In this document: piece by piece, positions 29,569 to 37,449 of the stretch
Layout: each line of letters opens with the position of its first letter
How positions within the stretch are numbered: the stretch's first letter is position 1
Source: Chromobacterium sp. ATCC 53434
GTDB lineage: Bacteria; Pseudomonadota; Gammaproteobacteria; Burkholderiales; Chromobacteriaceae
Direction: 5' to 3'
NCBI RefSeq assembly: GCF_002848345.1
Contig: NZ_CP025429.1
Coordinates: 620,001-684,000, forward strand
DNA: 64,000 bases
Notes under the pieces: generated by a model
What the model was told of the DNA's origin: nothing
What the model saw: only the letters and a program-made list of their open reading frames with translations
Databases searched by the model: none
Program-made: the position numbers and the translations under genes

Positions 29569-30279
29569 ATGGCAACCCCGCATATCAACGCCAAAGACGG
29601 CGCCTTCGCCGAAACCGTACTGATGCCCGGCGATCCGCTGCGCGCCCAACTGATCGCCGAGACCTTCCTCGAAGGCGCCGAGCTGGTGACCAATGTGCGC
29701 AACATCTTCGGTTATACCGGCACCTACAAGGGCAAGCGCCTGTCGGTGATGGCGCACGGCATGGGCATTCCGTCGGCCAGCATCTACACCACCGAGCTGG
29801 TCAAGGACTACGGCGTCAAGAACATCATCCGCATCGGCTCCTGCGGCGCGGTGACGCCGGACATCAAGCTGCGCGAGCTGTTCGTCGCGATGGGCGCCTC
29901 GACCGACAGCAAGGTCAACCGCATGCGCTTCCACGGCCACGATTACGCCGCCATCGCCGATTACACGCTGCTGCGCACCGTCGTCGACACCGCCGCCGAG
30001 CAGGGCAAGCAGATCACCGTCGGCAATGTGTTCTCCGCCGACCTGTTCTACGGCGTGCAGCCGAACATGCTGGACGTGCTGTCCAAGATGCAGGTCAACG
30101 TGATCGAGATGGAGCTGGCGGGCATCTACAGCGTGGCCGCCCAGTACGGCGCGCGCGCGGTCGGCATCCTGACCGTGTCCGACATTATCCCGACCGGCGA
30201 AGCCACCAGCGCCGAAGAGCGCCAGACCTCGTTCCGCGACATGATGGAAGTGGCGCTGGACGCCGCGATCAAGCTGTAA
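29569..30279 (+). CDS. deoD: Purine nucleoside phosphorylase DeoD-type
   Basis: DeoD phosphorolyses purine (deoxy)nucleosides. The 236-residue protein is of the hexameric bacterial type: [44 protein letters not shown] with the phosphate-binding Arg, [10 protein letters not shown], and SDIIPTGE carrying the catalytic Asp. The length is family-typical (E. coli 239). AGAGGAGA precedes the ATG. It ends the deoCABD operon, as in E. coli. Confidence 0.97.
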   Translation: MATPHINAKDGAFAETVLMPGDPLRAQLIAETFLEGAELVTNVRNIFGYTGTYKGKRLSVMAHGMGIPSASIYTTELVKDYGVKNIIRIGSCGAVTPDIKLRELFVAMGASTDSKVNRMRFHGHDYAAIADYTLLRTVVDTAAEQGKQITVGNVFSADLFYGVQPNMLDVLSKMQVNVIEMELAGIYSVAAQYGARAVGILTVSDIIPTGEATSAEERQTSFRDMMEVALDAAIKL

Positions 30280-30300
30280 ACCACTGAAAAGCATGGCGAG

Positions 30301-30326
30301 ACGGACGTTTTTCCACGTCCGTTTCC
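30301..30326 (+). terminator. Terminator of the deo operon
   Basis: ACGGACGT and ACGTCCGT form a perfect 8-bp stem with a TTTTCC loop about 22 bp after the deoD stop. Only TTT follows the stem, so it may be partly leaky. Confidence 0.7.
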
Positions 30327-30388
30327 CCATGGCGGAGCGGAGTGTGGCATGCGCGCAAATCGTTTATCGTGCAGTGCACAAAAAGTGC

Positions 30389-30417
30389 TTGCCTAATCCC
30401 GATGGGATACCGATAAT
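30389..30417 (+). promoter_or_regulatory. Consensus-like promoter of the intergenic small RNA
   Basis: TTGCCT (30389-30394), a 17-bp spacer and GATAAT (30412-30417) match sigma-70 elements well. Transcription would start near 30422-30425. No open reading frame follows before a strong terminator at 30496-30528. Confidence 0.6.
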
Positions 30418-30423
30418 CGGTAG

Positions 30424-30528
30424 TGCATCAGGGCGTTGCGCACTGCGGCGCCTTGATGTTGTCTCCTCCATCCTCCTTCTTATAGGTGGAACTTGGCGCA
30501 ACACGCATCAGCGTTGCGCTTTTTTTTT
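30424..30528 (+). ncRNA. Candidate small RNA of about 105 nt between deoD and rplM
   Basis: The predicted transcript starts just after the 30389-30417 promoter. It contains three parts. A 5-prime stem-loop pairs CATCAGGGCG (30426-30435) with CGCCTTGATG (30449-30458). A single-stranded pyrimidine-rich middle holds TCTCCTCC (30462-30469) and TCCTCCTT (30471-30478), both complementary to Shine-Dalgarno sequences. A terminator stem GCGCAAC/GTTGCGC (30496-30519) is followed by nine T. This layout resembles Hfq-dependent regulatory RNAs that block ribosome sites; Neisseria has sibling RNAs of this general design. The 5-prime arm and loop (30425-30441) nearly repeat the terminator loop and 3-prime arm (30505-30519), so refolding is possible. 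The alternative is an attenuated leader of rplM-rpsI. Confidence 0.6.
30496..30528 (+). terminator. Strong intrinsic terminator with nine T residues
   Basis: GCGCAAC (30496-30502) pairs with GTTGCGC (30513-30519), followed by nine T at 30520-30528. It ends the candidate small RNA and lies upstream of the separate rplM promoter. Confidence 0.85.
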
Positions 30529-30592
30529 GGGCCGTTTCCGGCCCGGATTCCGCCGTTTGTCGCCTTGTGGAAATCTGTTGTGTCACAAGGGT

Positions 30593-30622
30593 TTGACAGC
30601 ACACCGGCCACTGCACTAGAAT
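30593..30622 (+). promoter_or_regulatory. Promoter of rplM-rpsI
   Basis: TTGACA (30593-30598, perfect -35) and TAGAAT (30617-30622) are 18 bp apart. The -10 box ends 34 bp before the rplM ATG. The strength fits a ribosomal protein operon. Confidence 0.75.
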
Positions 30623-30656
30623 CCGTAACTTTCAAGAATTACGATGGAAGAGTTCC

Positions 30657-31085
30657 ATGAAGACCTTTTCTGCCAAGCCGCATGAGGTAAAGCGCGAATG
30701 GTATGTGGTCGACGCCGCCGACAAGGTGCTGGGTCGCCTGGCTGCCGAAATCGCCCGCCGCCTGCGTGGCAAACACAAGCCGGAATTCACTCCGCATGTT
30801 GACACCGGTGACTTCATCGTCGTCGTGAACGTCGAGAAGCTGCGCGTAACCGGTACCAAGGCCCAAGACAAGAAGTACTACCGTCACTCCGGTTACCCGG
30901 GCGGCATCTACGAACGCACCTTCACCGAACTGCAAAACCAGTTCCCGGAGCGCGTTCTGGAAAAGGCCGTCAAGGGCATGCTGCCGAAGGGCCCGCTGGG
31001 CTACGCCATGATCAAGAAGCTCAAGGTGTACTCCGGTGCCGAGCACCCGCACTCCGCCCAACAGCCCAAAGTGCTGGAAATCTGA
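30657..31085 (+). CDS. rplM: 50S ribosomal protein L13
   Basis: L13 is an early-assembly protein of the large ribosomal subunit. The 142-residue sequence is typical: [47 protein letters not shown] split around the basic loop, and [21 protein letters not shown], ending [14 protein letters not shown]. The length equals E. coli L13 (142). Codon use is visibly less G/C-biased than in neighbouring genes, as expected for a highly expressed gene. It is cotranscribed with rpsI 15 bp downstream. Confidence 0.99.
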   Translation: MKTFSAKPHEVKREWYVVDAADKVLGRLAAEIARRLRGKHKPEFTPHVDTGDFIVVVNVEKLRVTGTKAQDKKYYRHSGYPGGIYERTFTELQNQFPERVLEKAVKGMLPKGPLGYAMIKKLKVYSGAEHPHSAQQPKVLEI

Positions 31086-31100
31086 TTTTAAGGCATAACA

Positions 31101-31493
31101 ATGAACGGTAAATACTACTACGGCACCGGCCGTCGCAAGAGCTCCGTTGCTCGCGTGTTCATGCAAAAGGGTTCCGGCCAGATCATCGTTAACGGCAAGC
31201 CGGTTGACGAGTATTTTGCCCGCGAAACCGGTCGCATGGTGATTCGCCAGCCGCTGGCGCTGACTGAAAACCTCGAATCCTTCGACATCAAGGTCAACGT
31301 GGTTGGCGGCGGTGAAACCGGCCAAGCCGGCGCGATCCGTCACGGCATCACCCGTGCTCTGATCGACTTCGACACCGCGCTGAAAGCTGCGCTGTCGGCC
31401 GCTGGTTACGTTACCCGCGACGCCCGTGAAGTCGAGCGTAAAAAGGTCGGTCTGCGCAAAGCACGCCGCGCCAAGCAGTTCTCCAAGCGTTAA
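31101..31493 (+). CDS. rpsI: 30S ribosomal protein S9
   Basis: S9 sits in the small-subunit head, and its C-terminal tail touches P-site tRNA. The 130-residue protein begins [19 protein letters not shown], contains [19 protein letters not shown], and ends with the basic tail [17 protein letters not shown] that carries the invariant final Lys-Arg. The length matches E. coli S9. It follows rplM and is closed by a strong terminator. Confidence 0.99.
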   Translation: MNGKYYYGTGRRKSSVARVFMQKGSGQIIVNGKPVDEYFARETGRMVIRQPLALTENLESFDIKVNVVGGGETGQAGAIRHGITRALIDFDTALKAALSAAGYVTRDAREVERKKVGLRKARRAKQFSKR

Positions 31494-31513
31494 TCGCCGG
31501 ATTCTGCCTCAGA

Positions 31514-31548
31514 AAAACCGCCTGGCCTTCGGCCCGGCGGTTTTTTTT
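31514..31548 (+). terminator. Terminator of rplM-rpsI
   Basis: ACCGCC and GGCGGT flank an inner GGCC-rich hairpin, with an A run before and eight T after. It begins about 20 bp after the rpsI stop. Confidence 0.88.
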
Positions 31549-31629
31549 ATGTTGCGGTGCACTTGCCGCCGGCGGCCGCACTGCCTAAACTGTCGCCTTT
31601 GCGACATTTTTTTATATAAAGGGCTGGCC

Positions 31630-32658
31630 ATGATCAAGGTTGGGATCGTCGGTGGAACCGGTTACACCGGCGTGGAGTTGTTGCGTTTGCTGGCCAAGCA
31701 TCCGCAAGCCCGCGTGACGGCGGTGACCTCGCGCAAGGACGCGGGCATCCGCGTCGACGAGATGTTTCCCAGCCTGCGCGGCCGCATCGATCTGGCGTTC
31801 ACGACGCCGGACGAGGCCGGGCTCGGCGATTGTGACGTGGTGTTCTTCGCGACGCCGAACGGCATCGCGATGCAGGAGGCCGCCGCGCTGCTGGACGCCG
31901 GCGTCCGGGTGGTCGACCTGGCGGCCGACTTCCGCATCAAGGACGTGTTCGAGTGGGAGAAGTGGTACGGCATGCAGCACGCCGCGCCGCAGCTGGTCGC
32001 CGACGCCGTCTACGGCCTGCCGGAAGTCAACCGCGAGGCCATCCGGGGCGCCCGGCTGGTCGCCAATCCGGGCTGCTACCCGACGGCGGTGCAGCTGGGC
32101 TTCCTGCCGCTGATCGAGGCCGGCGTCGTCGACGCGGCCAGCCTGATCGCCGACTGCAAGTCCGGCGTGTCCGGCGCCGGCCGCAAGGGCGAGATCGGCG
32201 CGCTGCTGGCCGAGGCCGGCGATTCTTTCAAGGCTTACGGCGTGGCCGGCCATCGCCATCTGCCGGAAATCCGCCAGGGCCTGGCGCGGGTGGCCGGCAA
32301 GCCGGTCGGCCTGACTTTCGTGCCGCATCTGACGCCGATGATACGCGGCATCCACGCCACGCTGTACGCGCGGCTGTCCAAGGATGTCGATCTGCAGCAG
32401 CTGTTCGAGCAGCGTTACGCCGGAGAGGCCTTCGTCGACGTGCTGCCGGCAGGCAGCCATCCGGAAACGCGCTCGGTGCGCGGCGCCAATCTGTGCCGCA
32501 TCGCGGTGCACCGGCCGCAGGGCGGCGACACCGTGGTGGTGTTGTCGGTGATAGACAATCTGGTCAAGGGCGCGGCCGGCCAGGCGGTGCAGAACATGAA
32601 CCTGATGTTCGGCCTGCCGGAAGCGGACGGCCTCGATGTGGTGCCGCTGTTGCCGTGA
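31630..32658 (+). CDS. argC: N-acetyl-gamma-glutamyl-phosphate reductase
   Basis: ArgC performs the third step of arginine synthesis, reducing N-acetylglutamyl phosphate with NADPH. The 342-residue protein has the nucleotide-binding [18 protein letters not shown], the active cysteine in [13 protein letters not shown] (Cys149), and [11 protein letters not shown] with a conserved His. The length is that of the long ArgC type. ATG 31630 is chosen because it begins the Rossmann fold; the frame is open further upstream through the rpsI terminator. No other arg genes are adjacent. Confidence 0.96.
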   Translation: MIKVGIVGGTGYTGVELLRLLAKHPQARVTAVTSRKDAGIRVDEMFPSLRGRIDLAFTTPDEAGLGDCDVVFFATPNGIAMQEAAALLDAGVRVVDLAADFRIKDVFEWEKWYGMQHAAPQLVADAVYGLPEVNREAIRGARLVANPGCYPTAVQLGFLPLIEAGVVDAASLIADCKSGVSGAGRKGEIGALLAEAGDSFKAYGVAGHRHLPEIRQGLARVAGKPVGLTFVPHLTPMIRGIHATLYARLSKDVDLQQLFEQRYAGEAFVDVLPAGSHPETRSVRGANLCRIAVHRPQGGDTVVVLSVIDNLVKGAAGQAVQNMNLMFGLPEADGLDVVPLLP

Positions 32659-32758
32659 TGGTCGGGCTGGGGCTTGAACGCTCGCCATTCGCCCCGATAT
32701 CCGACTAAAATAGTGGGTGAATGGCCGCTACCGGCCCGATTGAATTGCGAGGTTACAC

Positions 32759-33112
32759 ATGACAGAAGCTGCTACCGAAATGCCGTGCCCGATCAACTTC
32801 ACCGAAAGCGCTTGCGCCAAGGTGCAGGATTTGATCGCTGAAGAGGGCAATCCCGACCTGAAACTGCGCGTCTTCGTCACCGGTGGCGGCTGTTCCGGTT
32901 TCCAGTACGGTTTCACCTTCGACGAGATCGCCAACGAGGACGATACCGCGATCGAGCGCCAGGGCGTGACCTTCCTGGTCGATCCGATGAGCTACCAGTA
33001 CCTGGTCGGCGCCGAAATCGATTACCAGGAAAGCCTGGAAGGCTCGCAGTTCGTGATCCGCAATCCGAACGCCACGACCACTTGCGGTTGTGGTTCTTCA
33101 TTCTCGGTGTGA
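32759..33112 (+). CDS. erpA: Iron-sulfur cluster insertion protein ErpA
   Basis: ErpA is an A-type carrier that passes Fe-S clusters to target enzymes, including those of isoprenoid synthesis. The 117-residue protein has the three conserved cysteines of A-type carriers, in [12 protein letters not shown] and [11 protein letters not shown] at the C-terminus. It also has the ErpA-like [22 protein letters not shown]. The length matches E. coli ErpA (114). It is flanked by argC and, after a terminator, by cheR. Confidence 0.95.
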   Translation: MTEAATEMPCPINFTESACAKVQDLIAEEGNPDLKLRVFVTGGGCSGFQYGFTFDEIANEDDTAIERQGVTFLVDPMSYQYLVGAEIDYQESLEGSQFVIRNPNATTTCGCGSSFSV

Positions 33113-33133
33113 TACTGACAGTGGTAAGAATCC

Positions 33134-33161
33134 AGGCCCGGGCACTTGCCCGGGCCTTTTT
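33134..33161 (+). terminator. Terminator of erpA
   Basis: AGGCCCGGGC and GCCCGGGCCT form a perfect 10-bp stem with an ACTT loop, followed by TTTTT. It is 21 bp after the erpA stop and just before cheR. Confidence 0.88.
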
Positions 33162-33178
33162 GCTGTGGAATCCAGGAC

Positions 33179-34036
33179 ATGAACAAACTGCCGCCGGTGG
33201 TATTGCCCAAGATTGAATTCAGTCGCGAGTTCGCTTTCAGCGACGCCGACTTCGAGCGCATACGCAAGCTGATCTACAAGGAGGCGGGCATCTCGCTGAA
33301 CCCGTCGAAGAAGGACATGGTGTACGGCCGGCTGGTGCGCCGCATCCGCGAGTTGAAGCTGCCCGGCTTCGCCGCCTATGTCGACTTTCTTGAGTCGATC
33401 AGCGGCAAGCGCGAGTTCGAGCAATTCGTCAACGCGCTGACCACCAATCTGACCTTCTTCTTCCGCGAGGAACACCATTTCCCGATTCTGGCCGAGCATC
33501 TGAAGAAAAAAGCCGCCGCCAGCGGCGAGCTGGCCATCTGGTGCGCGGCCTCGTCCACCGGCGAGGAGCCGTATTCGCTGGCGATCACCGCGCTGGAGGC
33601 CTTTCCGGGGACGTCCAAGCCCAATGTGTCGGTGCTCGCCACCGATCTGGACACCAGCGTGCTGGAGACCGGTCGCAAGGGCATCTATCCGGCCGACAAG
33701 ATCGCCCGGCTGCCGGCCGGCCATGCGGTCAAGTATTTCGACAAGCTGCCGGACGGCAGCTACCAGGCCAAGCAGGCGCTGCGCAGCATGATCACGTTCC
33801 AGCGCCTCAATCTGATCGAGAGCAACTGGTCGGTGCGCAAGCAGTTCGACGCCATCTTCTGCCGCAATGTGATGATCTACTTCGATCGCGATACCCAGTT
33901 CGGGGTGCTCAAGCGCTTCGCGCCGCTATTGAAGCCGGACGGCCTGCTGTTCGTCGGCCATTCGGAAAACTTCTATTTCGCCTCCGATTATTTCCATCTG
34001 CGCGGCAAGACCGTATACGAGCACGCCAAGAAATAG
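33179..34036 (+). CDS. cheR: CheR-type chemoreceptor methyltransferase
   Basis: CheR transfers methyl groups from SAM to glutamates of chemoreceptors. The 285-residue protein has the N-terminal CheR domain (FSDADFERIRKLIYKEAGI) and the C-terminal methyltransferase domain: TNLTFFFREEHHFP, WCAASSTGEEPYSLAI, VLATDLDTSVLETGRKGIYP and CRNVMIYFD. ATG 33179 is used, with the AGGA rather close; an upstream start at 33146 lies in the terminator. No che, fla or mcp genes are visible, so this is an orphan copy whose target system lies elsewhere. Confidence 0.93.
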   Translation: MNKLPPVVLPKIEFSREFAFSDADFERIRKLIYKEAGISLNPSKKDMVYGRLVRRIRELKLPGFAAYVDFLESISGKREFEQFVNALTTNLTFFFREEHHFPILAEHLKKKAAASGELAIWCAASSTGEEPYSLAITALEAFPGTSKPNVSVLATDLDTSVLETGRKGIYPADKIARLPAGHAVKYFDKLPDGSYQAKQALRSMITFQRLNLIESNWSVRKQFDAIFCRNVMIYFDRDTQFGVLKRFAPLLKPDGLLFVGHSENFYFASDYFHLRGKTVYEHAKK

Positions 34037-34141
34037 CCTGTTTGTCAGACAAAACAGTCGCCGCGACGCGCGATTGCCATTACCATTCCGTCTCTAACGG
34101 GCAAGCGAGTCTTGCCCGTTGTCTTTGCGCGGGGAGGCGGT

Positions 34142-35398
34142 ATGCGAGTGGCGGTTCTCGGAGCCGGCGTGGTGGGCGTGTCCACCGCCTGGTTCCTCGC
34201 CAGGATGGGGCATCAGGTGGTGGTGCTGGAGCGGGCCTGCGGTGCGGCGCGCGAAACCAGCTTCGCCAACGGCGGCCAGCTGTCGGTCAGCCAGTCTGAG
34301 CCGTGGGCCGGTCCGCGCGCGCCGTGGCAGGTGCTGCGCTGGCTGTGGCGCGACGACGCGCCGCTGTTGTTCCGGCCGCGGATGGACGCGGCGCAGTGGC
34401 GCTGGATCGCCGGTTTTCTGCGCGAGTGCCTGCCGGGCCGTTCGCTGGAGAACATGCGGCAGATGGTGGCGCTGGGCCTGTACAGCCGGGACGCGATGCG
34501 GCAGTTGCGGGACGAAACCGGCATCGCCTACCGCCGCTTGTCGCGCGGGATTCTCAGCCTGCATTACGACGCCGGCCAATTGCGCCACGCCGAGCGCTCG
34601 GCCGAGCGACTGCGCCGCCTCGGCGTCGACAAGCGCTTGCTGAGCCCGGAACAGGCGCTGGCGCTGGAGCCGGCGCTGGCGACGGCGCTGCCGTCTCTCG
34701 CCGGCGCCAGCTGGTGTCCGGACGACGCTTCCGGAGACGTTCATCTGTTCACCTGCGGCTTGGCCGCCGCGGCCGCGGGCCTGGGCGTGGAGTTCCGTTA
34801 CAATACCCGGATCAATGCGCTGGAAACGGCGGGAGGAGAGGTGTCCGCCGTGTCGGTGACGGGCCCCGACGGCGCCTATCAACAAGTGACGGCCGACGCC
34901 TACGTGCTGGCGCTGGGCAGCCATTCGCCGCTGCTGGCGGCGCCGTTGGGCCTGAGATTGCCGGTCTACCCGGCCAAGGGCTATTCGGCGACGGTGCCGG
35001 TCAAGAGTCTGGCCGCCGCGCCGATGGTCAGCGTCACCGATGACGCGCACAAGCTGGTGTTCAGCCGGCTGGGAGACGAGTTGCGCATAGCCGGCACCGC
35101 CGAGTTGTCCGGTTATTCGTCCAGTCTCGATCCGGCGCGCTGCCAGGCGCTGATCCGGCGCGGCCGGGCGTTGTTTCCCGATGCCTGCGACTGGGAGGCC
35201 GCGCGCTTCTGGAGCGGCCTGAGGCCGGCGACGCCGGGCAATGTGCCGTTGATAGGCGAAAGCCGCGTCGGCAGGCTCTACCTGAACACCGGACACGGGA
35301 CGCTGGGCTGGACCGAGGGCGCCGGCTCAGGCCGGGCGCTGGCGGAAATCATCAGCGGCGGCAGGCCGCAACTGGATTTTTCCTTCTGCGGCCGGTGA
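34142..35398 (+). CDS. dadA: FAD-dependent D-amino acid dehydrogenase (DadA family)
   Basis: DadA-type enzymes oxidise D-amino acids to oxo acids at the inner membrane, passing electrons to the respiratory chain. The 418-residue protein has the N-terminal dinucleotide fold VLGAGVVGVSTAWFLARMGH, the DadA-like motif ETSFANGGQLSVSQSEPW, and the C-terminal FAD contact LNTGHGTLGWTEGAGSGRAL. The length is close to E. coli DadA (432). No alanine racemase gene follows; instead a truncated hemoglobin gene is coupled behind it. D-Ala specificity is inferred from the family. Confidence 0.88.
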   Translation: MRVAVLGAGVVGVSTAWFLARMGHQVVVLERACGAARETSFANGGQLSVSQSEPWAGPRAPWQVLRWLWRDDAPLLFRPRMDAAQWRWIAGFLRECLPGRSLENMRQMVALGLYSRDAMRQLRDETGIAYRRLSRGILSLHYDAGQLRHAERSAERLRRLGVDKRLLSPEQALALEPALATALPSLAGASWCPDDASGDVHLFTCGLAAAAAGLGVEFRYNTRINALETAGGEVSAVSVTGPDGAYQQVTADAYVLALGSHSPLLAAPLGLRLPVYPAKGYSATVPVKSLAAAPMVSVTDDAHKLVFSRLGDELRIAGTAELSGYSSSLDPARCQALIRRGRALFPDACDWEAARFWSGLRPATPGNVPLIGESRVGRLYLNTGHGTLGWTEGAGSGRALAEIISGGRPQLDFSFCGR

Positions 35399-35448
35399 CG
35401 GCGGCGAAGATCATCGCCGGCGCGGCGCGCCGGCATCAGGAGAACGAA

Positions 35449-35838
35449 TTGAGCGAAGTGCAGGAAATGACGCCGTACCAGTTATTGGGCGGCGAAGGCG
35501 TGGTGCGTTGGCTGACGGACCGCTTCTACGACATCATGGACAGCGAGCCGGCGGTCAAGCCGCTGCGCGACATGCATCCGGCTGATCTCGCCGGTTCGAG
35601 ACAGAAGCTGTTCATGTTTCTGTCCGGCTGGCTGGGCGGTCCGTCCTTGTACATGGAGGCTTTCGGCCATCCGCGTTTGCGTATGCGCCACATGCCGTTC
35701 GCCGTCGACGAGGCGGCGCGCGACCAGTGGATGTTGTGCATGCGGCGCGCTGTGGGCGAACTGCTTGTGGAGGAGTGGCTGAAGGACAAGCTGCTGGAGG
35801 CCTTTTACAACACCGCGGACTTCATGCGCAACCGCTGA
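35449..35838 (+). CDS. Group 2 truncated hemoglobin
   Basis: This 129-residue heme protein belongs to the truncated (2/2) hemoglobins, group 2, which handle O2, NO or peroxide. It shows TPYQLLGGEGVVRWLTDRFYDIMDS, the PLRDMHP segment, LSGWLGGPSLYMEAFGHPRLRMRH with the proximal His, and a C-terminal DQWMLCMRRAV helix with the conserved Trp. I choose the TTG at 35449 because AGGAG lies 6-10 bases upstream and the length then fits the family. The open frame extends to a GTG at 35395 that overlaps the dadA stop. Confidence 0.9.
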   Translation: MSEVQEMTPYQLLGGEGVVRWLTDRFYDIMDSEPAVKPLRDMHPADLAGSRQKLFMFLSGWLGGPSLYMEAFGHPRLRMRHMPFAVDEAARDQWMLCMRRAVGELLVEEWLKDKLLEAFYNTADFMRNR

Positions 35839-35906
35839 AATCGGCGGCGGTCTTGACGCCGGCGCCGCTTTGTCCATGATGAAAGTGTCTAGGACCGGAG
35901 TTCGCC

Positions 35907-36197
35907 ATGGCGCGCCGCCCGCTGCTGCTGCTGCTTGCCGTCATGCTGGGGAGCCAGGCCGCCGGCGCGGCCTGCCTGCCGAAAGCGATAATGTGCGCGT
36001 CGCCGCGGGACGAGGAGGTCCGGCAGCAGGACCGGGAGCCGCAGGGTTTGCAACTGGGGCCGGTGCGGCTGGAGCAGGACCCCGACGGGCACGCGCTGAG
36101 GCTGGCGCCGAACGTCGATCTGGGCAAACATACCCATCTGTCGGTCAAGATGCACAACAAGGATGTCGGCCTGAAGCTGAAGTTCAACACCGACTGA
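35907..36197 (+). CDS. Small exported hypothetical protein
   Basis: This is an unrecognised 96-residue protein. It has a clear signal peptide (MARRPLLLLLAVMLGSQAAG, cleavage near AGA-AC). The mature part has two cysteines (AACLPKAIMCASP) close to the N-terminus, then a charged region and a C-terminal beta-like stretch NVDLGKHTHLSVKMHNKDVG. It could be a periplasmic or outer-membrane-associated protein. It stands alone between the hemoglobin gene and folB, so context gives no further hint. Confidence 0.65.
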   Translation: MARRPLLLLLAVMLGSQAAGAACLPKAIMCASPRDEEVRQQDREPQGLQLGPVRLEQDPDGHALRLAPNVDLGKHTHLSVKMHNKDVGLKLKFNTD

Positions 36198-36316
36198 GCG
36201 CCGCGCCGTCCGGCGCCGCCTATGTCCTTCTTGAATTCACGAGCAGTCGAGCCCGGCGCCGAGGCGGACGATAGGCATGGCAGGGCCAAGGGCGCGCGGG
36301 GTCGCGCGGGCAGTCT

Positions 36317-36676
36317 TCAATGCGGCCGGTGGCCGCGTTCTATCTGCACGCCGACATGCTTGACGCCGGGCAGGATGCCCAGCTTGGTGACCGCCACCTT
36401 GACCCAGGGCGCGCCGAATTCCTCGCGCACCATCCTGGCGATGTGTTCCGCCAGGGCCTCCAGCAGCAGGAAATGCTGCTCTTCCAGCGATTGGCGCAGG
36501 CGCTCGACGACGACGCCGTAGTGTATGGTGTCGCCGATATTGTCGCTATGGCAGGGCGTATCGCTGGGAATGCCGATTTCCAGGTCGATTTCTATGGTCT
36601 GGGCGGCTTTGCGCTCCCAGTCGTAGACGCCGATCACGGTGTCGGCGCGCACTTCACGCAGGAATATGATGTCCAT
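36317..36676 (-). CDS. folB: Dihydroneopterin aldolase
   Basis: FolB converts dihydroneopterin to 6-hydroxymethyl-dihydropterin in folate synthesis. The 119-residue protein has the family start MDIIFLREVRADTVIGVYDWERKA split across the conserved Glu-Lys region, then TIHYGVVVERLRQSLEEQHFLLLEALAEHIA. The active Lys lies in VAVTKLGILPGVKHVGVQIER. The length matches E. coli FolB (122). It is divergent from plsY with 84 bp between the starts, an arrangement common in proteobacteria. Confidence 0.95.
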   Translation of the reverse strand: MDIIFLREVRADTVIGVYDWERKAAQTIEIDLEIGIPSDTPCHSDNIGDTIHYGVVVERLRQSLEEQHFLLLEALAEHIARMVREEFGAPWVKVAVTKLGILPGVKHVGVQIERGHRPH

Positions 36677-36760
36677 CTGTCTGTCAGGTAGTTGGGCTTT
36701 GGCGCCCGATACCGTAAAATCCGAAGCTTCCCATTCTAATGCAACGGATACCGCTCCACC

Positions 36761-37381
36761 ATGACCACGACCGCATTTGCATTTGTGCTGGCCGCCTATC
36801 TGATCGGTTCATTGTCCTTCGCCGTGATCGTCAGCAAGGCGATGGGCATGGCCGATCCGCGCAGCTACGGCTCCGGCAACCCCGGCGCCACCAATGTGCT
36901 GCGCAGCGGCAAGAAGCTGGCCGCGGCGCTGACGCTGCTCGGCGACGGCGTCAAGGGCTGGGTCGCGGTGGCGCTGGCGTCGTGGCTGGGCCCGCGTTAC
37001 GGCCTGGGCGAGCAGGGCATCGCGCTGTGCGCGCTGGCGGTGCTGTTGGGCCATATGTGGCCGGTATTCTTCGGCTTCAAGGGCGGCAAGGGCGTGGCCA
37101 CCGCGGTCGGCATCCTGCTCGGCATCAATGGCTGGCTGGCGCTGGCGGCGCTGGCCACCTGGCTGTTCGTCGCCTTCGTGCTGAAGATCTCGTCGCTGTC
37201 GGCCATCATCGCCTGCGTGCTGGTGCCGGTGTACGCCTATTTCATCGTCGGGCCGCACAGCGTGTTCTTCGGCACCTGCATCGTCATCGCGATCTTGGTC
37301 GTGCACCGGCACAAGTCCAATCTGATCAAGCTGATGACCGGCCAGGAAGGCAAGATCGGCGAGAAGTCCGGCGGCAACTGA
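36761..37381 (+). CDS. plsY: Acyl-phosphate:glycerol-3-phosphate acyltransferase PlsY
   Basis: PlsY makes lysophosphatidic acid from acyl phosphate and glycerol 3-phosphate at the inner membrane, the first step of phospholipid synthesis. The 206-residue protein has five hydrophobic segments and the three PlsY motifs: GSGNPGATNVLRSGKK, FKGGKGVATAVGILLG, and the hydrophilic C-terminal loop HRHKSNLIKLMTGQEGKIG. The length is typical (E. coli 205). Confidence 0.97.
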   Translation: MTTTAFAFVLAAYLIGSLSFAVIVSKAMGMADPRSYGSGNPGATNVLRSGKKLAAALTLLGDGVKGWVAVALASWLGPRYGLGEQGIALCALAVLLGHMWPVFFGFKGGKGVATAVGILLGINGWLALAALATWLFVAFVLKISSLSAIIACVLVPVYAYFIVGPHSVFFGTCIVIAILVVHRHKSNLIKLMTGQEGKIGEKSGGN

Positions 37382-37400
37382 GCCGGGCGGGGCTGTTAGG

Positions 37401-37430
37401 ACAAAGGCCGTCGCATCGCGACGGCCTTTG
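37401..37430. terminator. Bidirectional terminator between plsY and the HDAC-like gene
   Basis: ACAAAGGCCGTCGC and GCGACGGCCTTTGT form a nearly uninterrupted stem. A-rich and T-rich ends on both sides fit termination of both convergent genes. Confidence 0.88.
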
Positions 37431-37449
37431 TCGTTGGCGCGATCCGGGC

